Shown one piece after another: positions 1 to 11,238 of a stretch of 64,000 nucleotides of DNA (position 1 is the first letter of the stretch; every line of letters begins with the position of its first letter). The DNA is from Helicoverpa zea (taxonomy: Eukaryota; Arthropoda; Insecta; Lepidoptera; Noctuidae). The stretch is taken from positions 10,168,001-10,232,000 of the forward strand of contig NC_061470.1 of NCBI RefSeq assembly GCF_022581195.2, in the 5' to 3' direction. The notes beneath the pieces were generated by a model. The model did no database searches. It saw only the letters and a program-made list of their open reading frames with translations, and was not told the origin of the DNA. The translations under genes and the position numbers were made by a program.

Positions 1-209
1 TTTCTTATATCTATTACTTATAAATGTGTATTTTGTATTTGAATTATTGTATTATGTAAGATTTTGTTTAGAATTTATATTCAAAAGCGTGAACTCAACT
101 AAAGGTGGCGATCAATTTTGAACATATTATTCGGAAGCTAAGTTATATAAATAAGTAGGTATCTATAGCTGAGCAGAACCCAAGTGAGGTTAGTTTAATG
201 GGCGATTCC
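1..209. other. AT-rich sequence, nothing recognised
   Basis: No coding frame, RNA gene or repeat boundary seen. A 14-bp stretch at 186-199 (GAGGTTAGTTTAAT) recurs with one mismatch at 818-831, in direct orientation on the far side of the TIR element at 210-786. It could be a degraded duplication or chance. Confidence 0.5.
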
Positions 210-786
210 GGTCCAAATGTCCACCACGAACGAGACCTATATGGCTAGATAGCCCGTTAAATATAGAACATTTTTTGTTATGAAAGTAAAAAAAAATATA
301 ATGCCAGAAAAAAGTTATAGCAAAATCAAATAAAACATTTTACAGATTTTTTCAATTACTTTTCGTGATGTTCGATTTTCGTACTTTCTGTAACTTCTGT
401 CAAAATAGAATTGTTCATTGTTAGAGAGAAGACACCACCAGTTACATCGAACTTTCTTAGATTCAGGCACCGCTGAGTATCTATATTCAAGCACTTCTGG
501 CGCCTCATCTGGTTAGTGATTCGTACAACCATCGGGCAAAAAAATATGGGCTGTTTATATGCAAATGTGTCTTACTCATCTTAGTTTTAAATAAAGTGCA
601 GAAATGGAAGTGGAATCAAATAAAAAATAATAATGATAACATACAAAAACTACCGAAAATTAAGAATACATTTTTGGCTATAACTTTTTTTTGGCATTGT
701 TTTTTTTTTCTTTCTTAGTAAAAGTTACTCTAAATTAAGTGGACTATTTAATTATATAGGTCTCGTTCGTGGTGGACATTTCGACC
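210..786. mobile_element. MITE-like element with 33-bp terminal inverted repeats
   Basis: Bases 210-242 and 754-786 are inverted copies with a single mismatch, both containing CACCACGAACGAGACC on one strand. A second, inner inverted match lies near 300-323 and 671-697 (AAAAAGTTATAGC on one strand), so the element is partly palindromic. It has no coding capacity and is 577 bp long. No clear target-site duplication is visible, so the superfamily is unassigned. The internal part is very AT-rich with A and T runs. Confidence 0.75.
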
Positions 787-2599
787 AAACTTCATACATT
801 CTTGCCCAATCTCCTTTGAGGTTAATTTAATTTGTCAAAATTTCACACAAATTTTGACGGGATCTAAGTCTAGTACCGATATGTATAATTCTAGGGTCAA
901 CATTTTTCATTTCCCCTAACCAGTAAATTGATCTTAAACTCACATTTTGGAGAAGGCAAATAGGAGTCTTATACGAAAATCTAACACTAATTTCAAGCCA
1001 CTCTATATTATTTTGCATCCGTTCCATGCCTACCTTCTCGTAATTCTCCACGGAATACTAGATTATCGATTAGGATGCGCGCGCGTCGCGCTTGACGCGT
1101 CATGCGCAAGAGTCGTCCGTCATCACGTCAACATAATATGAAACCCGTTACAGATACGAATTTAATTGAAATACATAGTTCCAGTTATGACAATATCGTT
1201 TAAAAGAAAAATTGGTTATAGTTGTAGTTGTTTCTATACATTATTTATTTATTTAACAGTTTATGTACAGTTGCACAAAGAACACAAACAAGAAGAAAAA
1301 AAATATAAAGGCACAGCTTATTTCATAAGAAATCTCTTCCAGACCAGTAGGCCCGTTATGAATCTATTACGGAATAGTTCCCATGTACGTTTTTTTTTTA
1401 TAATATTTCATGTAAATAACCTATTCTTCTCACTGACCAATCCGATAGAAATCCGATATCTACTTATTTTTCGCTCAATTTTTTCTACTTTCTTCATATA
1501 ATACTATAAAAAATCATTGTCCAAATGGCTCTAGTCGATAAATTCCGACACTAAATCAAATGTACTCCGTCCCTGTTGGACGCACGCGCGCTATTCAATG
1601 CAGCGCCCGCGCCGGTGAGCATACGCAATCGTCTGTCCTGATACACTTTCACTGTACTGATGCACCGATATTTTAGTTTTGTTAGATTCGTTGGTTAATA
1701 AAATGTGTTGGTTTGATTGAAATAACATTACAACTGAAGTTTTTCTGTACTTTTTTTCAGAGATGTGTAGCCTCTCTCTCTCGCAATACTGTATGAGTAC
1801 GCTCACTCTAAAAACTTTTAGTCGGCCGATATTTGGTTTGGGCTCAATCAGTATGAAGATGAATGGAAGTACGCACATTGCAAAGATCAGGTATTTAGCC
1901 GGTATTAGACCGACTGAAATCTTTAATTGAATTTACAGTTTAAAATTATCAATATCAGTATCGGGTTATAATCCTTATCGGGCAAACTGATGGATTCGGA
2001 TTGCGGCAGATAGTTCTCCGGGATGCAGCTAAGACTAAAAAATACAGGTGAAACCACGGGTAATTAAGGTAAGTAAGTAAGGTAAGTATGTTGCAGATTT
2101 TGTATGACCCACGTTGTATAGTATGCAGTACAGAGAGTGGCATTGGTCTGCCATATCTCAAAGTCATCTTTTTAGCATAAAAGTCAAGGCTACTAACTAA
2201 ATGGCTAGGAAATGGTACGACTAGTTAGACCATTAGATTGCCAACGTTTATTTTCGTATTTTTGACTAATTTGAGTCGTAATAATAAAAGAACTGGGCAG
2301 TTCTGAATGTCACAGCATGTTTTGCATTTGCATAATAATTTTAGTAGTTTTGTATTCGATTTGCTCAAAAGTTTTGTACTAGCCTCGATCAGCGGTTTCA
2401 CCCGCCTTCCTCAATAAATGAGTTATCGAATATTGAAATAATAATTTCAAAAATCCATCCCGAAGGTAGCAAGTTTCTGAGATTAGTAAGTTCAAGCAAA
2501 AAAACTCTTTAGGGTTATAATATGTATTAGTACAGACTATACGATAGATGTGACGATTTTCTTTTTTGCCTTCTTTTACCTAGAATGATTCATAACGAC
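787..2599. other. Non-coding stretch with two CpG-rich patches and decayed repeat fragments
   Basis: Two short CpG-rich patches (about 1073-1130 and 1583-1625) stand out from the AT-rich background. Phrases such as GGTGAAACCACGGGT near 2050 and CGGTTTCACCCGC near 2393 look like decayed Helitron 3' regions. The phrase TAGCCGGTATKAGACCGACT near 1895 recurs near 7883, so it belongs to a dispersed repeat. The open frames here are under about 110 codons and show no family resemblance I can recognise. Confidence 0.4.
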
Positions 2600-2609
2600 T
2601 TTACCCTTA
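2600..2609 (+). repeat. Left target-site duplication of the ORF1-only retroposon
   Basis: The 10-mer TTTACCCTTA occurs here and again at 4015-4024, directly after the poly-A tail. A perfect pair bracketing an A-tailed insert is the expected signature of target-primed reverse transcription. It fixes the 5' end of the insert at about 2610. Confidence 0.85.
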
Positions 2610-2716
2610 TCGAGTGTATCGCGTTCATTCGTTGACATCGGACGCGTTTGCACTGTTCGCAGAAATTATTTTAATTTCGTGCCGAGCGCGGCGTCAGCCG
2701 CCGCTAAGTCGATACC

Positions 2717-3871
2717 ATGCGTTCGGAAGAACTCGTGGCGAACGAGGTCCTGGCGTTCCTACAGTACCAGCTGGACGTCATGGATGAGGTCAGTGTGACG
2801 CAGATTTGCACCTCAAACTTCACCGAGGAGGAGATACGCAGCGCAAAGAAGCTGTTGTACGAGTCGCTGCAAATGGCAGACCGAATGCCGACCCGCAGGC
2901 GAGATGAAAAGGGAGAGAGGAGTCTCCAAGACACTATAAGGCTGTTGAAGGAGACCGACCCGGACGACGTGCCAACGTTCGTGGCAAAGGACTTGCGGAA
3001 GCTGCCCCCGGTCACTTTCGATCACGTCGACGTCACCAGGCTGTTAAAGGACATCACGAGTATGAGGTCCAGCCTGGTCGAGCTGCAATTGAAGCTGGAG
3101 GCATCACAATCCACCATCTGTGATCTACGTAGCGAGGTAGCAGAATTGCGAAACTCTGTATGTAGGTCACACGCGCATGCCAACAGCGACAACACACGCC
3201 ACGGACAGGTCAACGCATCGCCGCAGTGCGCCGAGTCAGCAAAATTGCACTCGTCGCCTGCCGTCGCCACTACTAGCGATGCGTCACCGTGCCCCGCCCT
3301 CCCCGCGTCCCCTGCCTTCGGGACGCCGACGAATGTAAGCACGTCTAGGCTTGGACGTGTTTACTCGGATGCCGTAAAGCGAGATCCCGTCCAACGGCCA
3401 CCTAAAGCTACTGTGGCGATACAAAATCAGCCCGAAGGAACCCGAGGTACGGTACAATCTGTACCATGTAAAGGGAAAGCTGATGCAGATGGTTTCGTCA
3501 AGGTGGAAAGAAGGAAGAAGAAGCCATCTAGCCGAAATCAATGCGGAACTGCGTTGACTGGTCCGAACATGCTGCTGCGCCCCGCAATACCGACGACGCA
3601 GCTGTATGTTTCGCGTTTACATCACTCCACGAAGGTCGAGGAGATCGTGGAGTATATACGAGTCAAGACGAACTGGACCTTAAGAGTCGAGAGGTTGGAG
3701 CCCAGACACAACACAAATTTCAAATCGTTTGTGGTACGTGTGCCGACTCAGCATCTCGACATGTTCCAAGAAGCGTTTTGGCCGAAAGGTGTCGTTTTCC
3801 GGCGGTTCCGCGGGAGACTACGCGACACCACGCAGTGCAACACGACACCGCCTATTCGTGTTAACAAATAG
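2717..3871 (+). CDS. ORF1p-like RNA-binding protein of a non-LTR retrotransposon
   Basis: 384 residues. The start ATG at 2717 is preceded by an in-frame TAA at 2705-2707, so it is the first possible start; the stop is TAG at 3869-3871. Visible layout: a helical, acidic N-terminal region (about 1-100) containing a DDVPTFVAKDL motif near residue 83; a probable coiled coil at 104-148 (VTRLLKDI to VAELRNSV); a Ser/Pro/Ala-rich linker (about 150-245); a basic patch VERRKKKP at 263-270; and a C-terminal RRM-like module at about 295-368, with QLYVSRL as an RNP2-like strand, KSFVVRVP as an RNP1-like strand, and WPKGVVFRRF near the end. I see no CCHC zinc knuckles. Coiled coil plus RRM-like fold is the usual plan of ORF1p in several LINE clades, where it coats the RNA as a chaperone. 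From memory of the motif pattern it resembles CR1/Daphne/Crack-type ORF1; the clade is inference. The frame is unbroken. Confidence 0.8.
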   Translation: MRSEELVANEVLAFLQYQLDVMDEVSVTQICTSNFTEEEIRSAKKLLYESLQMADRMPTRRRDEKGERSLQDTIRLLKETDPDDVPTFVAKDLRKLPPVTFDHVDVTRLLKDITSMRSSLVELQLKLEASQSTICDLRSEVAELRNSVCRSHAHANSDNTRHGQVNASPQCAESAKLHSSPAVATTSDASPCPALPASPAFGTPTNVSTSRLGRVYSDAVKRDPVQRPPKATVAIQNQPEGTRGTVQSVPCKGKADADGFVKVERRKKKPSSRNQCGTALTGPNMLLRPAIPTTQLYVSRLHHSTKVEEIVEYIRVKTNWTLRVERLEPRHNTNFKSFVVRVPTQHLDMFQEAFWPKGVVFRRFRGRLRDTTQCNTTPPIRVNK

Positions 3872-3971
3872 CTGATTATTGTTATTTTATATGTATTAGT
3901 TTATAAGTATTGCAATATTAAATTATGTATGTATTGTACTTTCTATGGGCCCTAGTTGCCTGAGGTAAACA

Positions 3972-3976
3972 AATAA

Positions 3977-3981
<5 letters not shown>
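3972..3981 (+). promoter_or_regulatory. Overlapping AATAAA polyadenylation-like motifs
   Basis: Two overlapping AATAAA hexamers run straight into the A-tail with no 10-30 nt spacer. That is unusual for an mRNA cleavage site and more like the simple A-rich 3' terminus of a LINE. Confidence 0.5.
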
Positions 3982-4014
<33 letters not shown>

Positions 4015-4017
<3 letters not shown>

Positions 4018-4024
4018 ACCCTTA
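4015..4024 (+). repeat. Right target-site duplication of the ORF1-only retroposon
   Basis: TTTACCCTTA, identical to 2600-2609, immediately follows the 36-A tail. Confidence 0.85.
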
Positions 4025-5620
4025 AAAAACTTCATCAATATTAGTTAAACATTTTGCACAATTGCATTTTTTATATTAGTTTTATAGTTTGAGAAACATA
4101 GTCTATTGCATCGTGTTGTTTTGATGAGCTAAACCTTTTATTTTTATATCTGTATGTCACGAACATATAAATAAGCATGTTCTAACATCATATTAAACTG
4201 TACCTAATCGTGCAAATTGCAACGTGAATATATTCTTCTATTGATAAATATATGACCTTCTTTTAATTATAGCTTTTAGTTAGACACGAGGTAAGTTTTT
4301 AGGCGATAAATTCGAGCAAAATACACGTTTGAAGGCCTTGATTAAAACTGATTAAGGTAATTTTTCACATAGTCGCGTCTGTGTATTTCCGCAGGTTTGA
4401 AGAAGTCTGATCATATTAGGAAGGTACTCAACTGCATCTGAACAGACTGTAAGCCGACTCCAAGATAAGCATAGTGACATATTTGAGAAAATACATATTA
4501 TACATTGAGACAAAAAAATAAAATTGCTAAATAAACCCGCTAAAATAAGTCATTTGACTAACGGTTAGTTATTAAGCAACAACTAATTAATTACTTAACT
4601 TTTTCCTAAATTAATTCATCTATGTCTCAACAGTCGATACCCCAACAATGGGCGTCCAATCCGCTTCTCACAGCACAAAGTCGGAATGGTATGCTCACGC
4701 GCAGCTCACGCGTGTTGCAATACAACAATGCTCAGTTTTTGCGGAAGCGTTGCCCAAGACAGACGTGTGACCTTTGGGTTATGGTGTAAGGTATGGGAGG
4801 TTAGGTTAAGAAAATGTTACCTTTTTAAGAGGACGAATCTAAGAAGGTATATTAAAACTTTTAAAAAGTAGGTATCTCAAAAAGCTGATTCAATTTAAAA
4901 GTAACAAATAACTATCAAGAGGGTTTTTCATTTCCATCTTCATACTGCTACTTCCTAAGTTAGTTTAAGTTTCAAGAACGGTTATAACTAGGTATGTCCT
5001 TATTGATAGGTCCTGACACGAAAACGAACCCACAAACAACCCTCGTCCGTTCACGCAAGATATTTAAAGCAAGAGTAGGATTTTAACATGTATGGCTCAG
5101 TAAAAATGAATGAGCTAAAACACCAATGCGCATGCTCAAATGGCCGACTTCATTTGTACCATAGTGAAGACAATAGTAGCTAATTTCAAGACGGCAAAGT
5201 TATATGACAAGATCTACATAAAAACGTGTCCCGCTATCGCCCATCACTTGTGGACATTTTAATTGCAATGGCAACACCGTTTGTAATGAGTGGTGTCCCT
5301 AATTCACAGCTAGGAATGTAGGCGCCCTACTTGTCTAGATGAAAGTGCAGTTATATCAACTGTGGGTAATCACTTTATTTTATATTATTATAAGTATAGA
5401 TTACCTATATGTATATGGTGTTTTATTTTATATTATGATTATATTTGTTAAGATGGGAATATGCAGGGCTGCTAAAAAACATTGAATAAGTATTTTGACA
5501 GGTCTGAATCTTCTGCGCGCAATTGGTGTCTAGATAAATATACAAAATTTATTTTACAACGTTATTTAAATAAATGTAGTCAACTATAGTCGTGTTTAGA
5601 CCAAATGGACTAGACGAAAG
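4025..5620. other. AT-rich sequence, nothing recognised
   Basis: No gene, RNA or bounded repeat seen on either strand. A slightly GC-richer patch at about 4625-4790 holds a 61-codon chance frame with no recognisable family features. Confidence 0.5.
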
Positions 5621-5634
5621 GAAAGTTTCTGAAA

Positions 5635-5710
5635 ACCCATTCTATGCCTAAATTGGGAATCGAACCCGGGATCTCCTATACGGCAATCCTATTTCCTATA
5701 AATTAGCACA
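5635..5710 (-). repeat. tRNA-like SINE remnant (B-box motif)
   Basis: On the minus strand the sequence contains GGGTTCGATTCCC, a near-perfect pol III B box, but the flanking bases do not form a tRNA acceptor stem and no good A box is visible. A decayed tRNA-derived SINE is more likely than a tRNA gene. Confidence 0.4.
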
Positions 5711-8515
5711 TTCAATCAAAAGATAAGTTGAACCTAACGAGATCATCATCTCACTAACTGCAGCATCGTAACTAATTACTATCTGAAGCTATTAGCTACT
5801 CTATGATTACTGCCGGCAATCAGTTAACGAATGACTTTAACTACGTAATGGATACGTGTGATAAATACTGCGTTTTAGATGTTTAGAAGTTTTTGGTATC
5901 CTAGTAGTAAGAACTTAATTAGCCAACGATCCGTTTAAAGGTAGTTAGGCTAATTTATTACAAAGATGATAGATATTTTGGTGCTTCGGAAGAATTAATA
6001 AAGTGCAGACTATCAGTAAATAGCAAATATTTTTCTTTCTTTGAGTAACTATTATAGTAATCTTTACTACGTTACAACTGAATCGATTTGAAAAAAATCA
6101 GTTTTGATAATTTACTTTTGAGAAGCTACACTATCCCTGTGTGACATAATGCTTTAATATTTTAAAGGGCACGGAAAGAGATTCACAAAGGAACTGCTAG
6201 TATGTAAGTTGATAAACAGTTACGTAGCTTTCTCATCAAATACCAACTAAGTAAATACGGTAGTTATCACATTAATCTATCTATTAACAACATGACATTA
6301 TTTCCCATGATTTCCCCGCCTTCCACGAACGACAAACACTTTGACAAAGTGCAATAATTACCTCACTTGCATGAGAATAACATGACTTAAGTAATCTCTC
6401 ACAAAAACATCTTAAGTACAGTAGGAAGTATTAAAATTGATTCTCGGTAGGTTACATTATATCTAGCTAATAAGTTCCTCACAATCTACCGGTTTGGAAA
6501 ACTATTTTAATGGGTGATAGTCGGAAAATTGTGTAATCAATCAATAATGTTATCAGGTAGTGTTAGTTCACCAGAAGTTATTTGCAAATAAGCCTACTGT
6601 ATATTATCTTAATTAACTGTCTATTTAATATTAGTTAGGTGTCGGAAATATATCCCTGATTTTAATCATCTCTGATCATAATATCGCATGGGTATCAAAC
6701 TTTACTCATTTGACTTCTGCTTACATAGATACCAATATAATGAAATACTGTCATCTTTATACCACAGATGTCTTATCACATGCTTGATCATTATCGGTCT
6801 TTTTAATTGTCCCGTTTCTGGGCACTTGCCTCTTCTCATTCAGAAAAGGACTGAGCGTTATTTACCACGCTACAGCGTTATTAAAATAAAACGATGTATG
6901 CATGTGGTCGATATAAGACCCACTTCTATCTGCAACCTTTAATTTAAATGCTCCTCCCAAATAAAGTCATCAACAAACAGTCTTCCTAGTATTGGTCATC
7001 AGCCCTTCAGGTGACCAAAACATAGTTGCCTCCCAGGGTGGCCTACTGCACAATAGGTCCATTCCTTAAGGATAGCAGCCTCAGACAATTGGCCATAAAG
7101 TTTGCACATAATGGGTGCATAGTGTTGCATGTATGCATGCATGCATGAGGTTCCCAAACAAGATGAGAACATGTAAATGAAATAGCTGCAGTGGTAAGTG
7201 TGTTTGTTTTAGTTATAAATGTTGGTGTACTTAAGTAAGTACCTACATAAGTAGGTAAAAGGACATGAGTAAGTTTACTAATGGAAGATTCTACATAACG
7301 TTAATGCATCTTGGATAGATTAGTTAATGTGCTCTTATACAGTTAGACAGAGACGTGTACATAAAAAAATGTGTAATTATTTATTTCCTTAAATAACATA
7401 AAAGCTGTTAAACTTGCGCCTGATCGCTCTTCGGACGTATCAGATTACCATCCTATCGGGCCATAAGATTGAAGAAACTGAGAGTTCACCTGTGTACGCA
7501 TACACTTTTGAAGTAGAATGTCGTTTCAAGTCGTTTGAATTTACCGATACCATTATATTGTAAGTCTTGGAAAAAATTAGGGCCTTCATACATCAACGGT
7601 TGTATTTTCTTCACATTAAATATATTTCCAGGGGCACCCTGAGTCCACTATGATAATTTCTCAAAATACGGAAGAAGAAATCTTTGTAGAATACTTACTT
7701 TAAGTAAGAAGTGTAATGTTTATTGTCTTTGCAAATGTTTCGTTTCTCGTAATACTTGCTTGTTTTAAAGTTTCGCAAACATTACAATGAACATGTGTAA
7801 CTAGTTGTTTTATGCACGAAAATTTTATCTGATGAAGTACCTCTTTCTTTCAAAACTTGTTTGCGTCGAAAGCATTGTAGTTAGCCGGTATGAGACCGAC
7901 TGTAAACTATGACTGGAATCAAGCTTTGAAAAAACTTAATTTGTTTACCACTGGGTTCGACGATTGGCCAACTGTTTACACCAAGTGATCCTTTTGAGCT
8001 GGCTAGTTTATAGCATCCAAAATTGGGCCCCTGTGGTTTTAATTTTAATCGTAGTTTAAGGTTTATTTTTTTTCAGAACTTTAAGACCTGACTGTAAAGG
8101 TATCTAATGATACAACAGTACTCGCTCAACATAGCATACTCGCTCTACCAGTTCGTTCAATACGCAGATACGTTCGTTCCATATGCAGATAGGTACTAGG
8201 AGAATAGTAGCCCGGAAGAATTTAACAACTCTTAATTATCAGCTACTTAGAGAGAGCTAATGACGTTAAACATGCTAATTTCATATAAGCCTTCATTAGC
8301 CTTAGAGTCACGTACACTCTTCTACACAAGTTGCAGACACTTTCCTCAGAGCGTTTAACCTTCTGGAGCCACCTTTAGCACAAATTTCTATGGATCATCG
8401 TAGTGTCAGGTCCACTTCTTCTTCCCGCCAAAAACATATAGAAAATGAGCATTTTGGAGGCTGTGTTACGTTCGAAAAGTGTATCAGCCTTATTTGAATA
8501 TTATGTACATATAAT
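5711..8515. other. Mostly featureless AT-rich sequence
   Basis: No host gene seen. It contains a short (TGCA)n-like run near 7128-7148 and a diverged SINE fragment at 7415-7515. An 84-codon frame at 6688-6942 has no recognisable domain and I treat it as chance. Confidence 0.45.
7415..7515 (+). repeat. Diverged fragment of SINE family C
   Basis: The run of phrases CTGATCGCTCTTC, ATCGGGCCATAAG and AGTTCACCTGTGT matches, in order and with mismatches, the body of the intact SINE at 30629-30994 read on its own coding strand. Confidence 0.5.
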
Positions 8516-8518
8516 CAT

Positions 8519-8690
8519 CTTTTTTTTTTTAATGACGTCAAAAATCATCAAATGACCCCTCCCGCTGTGGGTTAGCAGCGGTGAGGGAGTGTCAGACTCT
8601 TACTGACAAAAAACCGTCGTGTTCCGTCGTAGGCCTTTTTATGTGCTAGGGCCGCGGTATCTCTTTCGAACAACCCGCAGCCCACATATA
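8519..8690 (+). repeat. Dispersed repeat family B, near-complete copy
   Basis: Contains CCCTCCCGCTGTGGGTTAGC, GAGGGAGTGTCAGACTCTTA, GGGCCGCGGTA and AACAACCCGCAGCCC in order. The same ordered phrases recur at 47003-47130 on this strand and at 26680-26835 and 51208-51375 on the other. It is probably the 3' part of a SINE or LINE; I see no coding frame. A T-run lies just before it (8519-8530). Confidence 0.65.
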
Positions 8691-10640
8691 ATCATCTATC
8701 ATGCATTTTTGATACTCACGCACACGAGAAAATTGACAAAGAAAAGCTTAAACTTGACGCACACATGTTCATAGGAACATTGAGATCTTATACGGTCTTT
8801 GGCAGAAAGGAGGGCACTATAATTGCGTCTCCAGTAATTCAATTATCTAAGACCTTATCATTATAATCTTAGTGTGAAATCCAAGACAGTCAGAATGACC
8901 GACTGTACGCACCGATTACATTTCTCACGTCTTACATAAAATATAATGGTGTGTTTCATGGGCAAACCTGTCCGAGTTATGTGTTCCTGGTTTTAAGTAT
9001 ATACTGGGAAGGAATTCAAAGTAATTATTTTCTGGTTTAGAGTTTTTGTACTGAGGTTTTTTTTATCAGATCTGGTTGATAATTACAGTTTAATGTTAGG
9101 AAGAAATTTTTCTGGTTTCTCTACACAAACCAAAGTATGTATATATTTTTTTTTGTGCTTGAGTCTGATGGGAAGTTTTGGCCTATGTATCAATCAATCA
9201 AATCAATGATTTATTATCATTGGTTTTGATCTATTCTCGTCACAAAGTAAAGTTTCCTTTCTGTAGGAGAAACGTGGAAAACCCATTTTTGTAAAATTTA
9301 TTTCACTTATTTTTGTTATCTTAATCTGGTTCGTTAATCAATAAACGATTAGTGTCGTTTGAAATAATAAATATAGCCAGTTTAACACATTGGCTCGAAA
9401 TAATCCCAGTGCATTATTGGATAATATAGTTACCAAATACAGTCGTAATACACAAGGCATGGGTTTTTGCTAACGCCGATAGTTACACATAATGTACTTA
9501 TATACAATTTGTACTTCTTGTAAACGTTGTGTAAAGTTAATATTATCATGTTTGATCAACATGATAAATTTAGATCACTCATAAAGTGAAGTGTGTTGCG
9601 AGTGATTTCACGATGGACAAAATGTATGAACAACAAGTAGCCTCCACCAAATTGTAGCGCGTGGCGCGCTAGGGACCGAGGATCTTCAGGATATTCAATT
9701 AAAACATTAAAAGGAACTTTAACTTTGCGTTTATTTTATGACTCGGGGGTGAAGTGACACACTTCAATATCAAAACTATTCTATGGAACAAATCGAATAC
9801 ATTTGAAATGATTGCCCGGTCAGTATCAAAAATATCTAACGAATAAAACCTTACAAATGAAAAAGTTTCTAACTACGTTACAGTACTTTGCATGCCCTAG
9901 GAATAAAACTGCTGACTTCAGAGAGGAAAAGTTATTTGACGAGAACTGTAGGTAAACGTTTTTTTTTGTCTAGGAACACTTATATTGTATCTGAAGATCA
10001 GGAACACGGACTAATAAACAAAAAATGGGGCATTTTCTTTTCTTTTTCTACGACCATTTAAGCCAAAAAACAATAGGTAAAATCTGTTTCCTGCAATCAA
10101 TCTGAATAAAGCTATTACAAGCTAACATTAAGCATGTCTTTCAAATTAACCATAACAGCATACAAAATATCCATTTCCACCAAGTAATCACTATAATTAA
10201 TTTCCCATATATCTGAGCATTAATTAATACCGACATTTATCAGTTTTAATGAAGCGTCGTACACACACACACGTTGCTACGAGTAAAAGTGAAAAACTAG
10301 GCGTTTTCCGCTTTCTTGATCTTAATAGAAATAGTTTTGTGTAGCACGGTGCAATTGCTTCGGATGTTAATATGTTACGTTATTTAGTTTGTTATAGAAT
10401 AGAGTGTAATTTAATGAGTTTGTGTTAATGTTTTTTTTATTGAATCTTCAATTATTTATTTATCTTTTTGTATCTGTTAATTACATACTATTTTCGTGAC
10501 TGATTGGTTCCTCAACGTAGACCAGACCAACACATTTATGTTGAGAAAACTGTTCAAACAATAAAAGGATGAACCAAGAGATTGAACATTTTTGGTATGT
10601 AAGAATCCTAAGCAGAGGCATATTATATTTATATTTTCAA
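8691..10640. other. AT-rich sequence, nothing bounded
   Basis: No gene or element with defined ends. A small hairpin TAGCGCG-TGG-CGCGCTA lies near 9656, and a short (AC)n run lies near 10260-10272. Confidence 0.45.
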
Positions 10641-10849
10641 CTAGCTTCTGCCCGCGACTTCGTACGCGGATCCTGTCCCTTATGCCAGCGACTACGGGGT
10701 CAGCAAAATCAAAGATCTGAATAGTCGCAATAGACGTGAACATAGGGATAAAAGTAGTGATTCTAATTAGTCCGCATTTAAGTTGTGTGTGGCAAAAATA
10801 TTACGTAAAAAAACATTAAATATATGACAAAGTCGTGGTGACTTAGTGG

Positions 10850-11221
10850 AATTCGTGGTGGTTTAGTGGGTAGAGAACCAATCTCTTAAGTATGAGCGTG
10901 CGTCTTTGATTCCAGGTCTGGCAATGCAACTTTTCTAAGTTCGTATGTACTTTCTACGTATATTTTGGATACCAACGACCATTATTTGGAGGGGATGTTA
11001 AACTGTAGGTTCCGACTGTCATTGAACATTCCATTCTTGGCAGTCGTTATGGGTAGTCAGAAGCCAGTAAGTCTTACCAAGGGGTGTTGGGTTGAGCGGG
11101 TAACCGGGTTGTGGAGGTCAGATAGGCAGTCGCTCCTTGTAAAACACTGGTACTCAGTTGCATCGTGACTGGAAGCCGACCCTAACATAATTGGGACAAA
11201 GGCTCTTGAGATAATAACGAC
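10850..11221 (+). repeat. SINE family A, near full-length, captured in Helitron copy 1
   Basis: The head has an 11-mer matching the pol III A-box consensus exactly (TGGTTTAGTGG, 10859-10869) and a degenerate B box (TCTTTGATTCC, 10903-10913). The body contains AACTGTAGGTTCCGACTGTC, GGTAGTCAGAAGCCAGTAAG, GGCAGTCGCTCC and AAGCCGACCCTAACATAATT, and ends in an (AAT)-rich tail. Body fragments recur many times in the window. It is a tRNA-derived SINE, not a functional tRNA. Confidence 0.7.
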
Positions 11222-11238
11222 AATAATAATGAGATATA

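Larger units (their letters stand above)
2610..4014 (+). mobile_element. Complete A-tailed non-LTR retroposon carrying only ORF1 (half-LINE)
   Basis: The insert is 1405 bp, bounded by perfect 10-bp direct repeats, and ends in an uninterrupted run of 36 A (3979-4014). It consists of a roughly 107-bp 5' leader that is GC-richer than the surroundings, one open frame (2717-3871), a short 3' UTR of about 107 bp, and AATAAATAAA leading directly into the A-run. There is no endonuclease or reverse-transcriptase frame, and no room for one between the stop codon and the tail. Because both TSDs are present, this is not a 5'-truncated LINE: the molecule that inserted had this structure. The closest parallel known to me is HAL1, the ORF1-only L1 derivative of mammals. 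The machinery would have to come in trans from a related LINE. The pure tail, perfect TSD and open frame all suggest a young insertion. The alternative is a processed copy of a host gene itself derived from such an ORF1. Confidence 0.8.

Noticed and set aside
2704..3541. Several antisense and alternate frames overlapping the retroposon ORF1
   Set aside because: They are shadows produced by the GC-richer codon use of the 384-codon sense frame.
5640..5670. tRNA gene suggested by GGGTTCGATTCCC
   Set aside because: Only the B-box region is tRNA-like; no cloverleaf can be drawn from the flanks.
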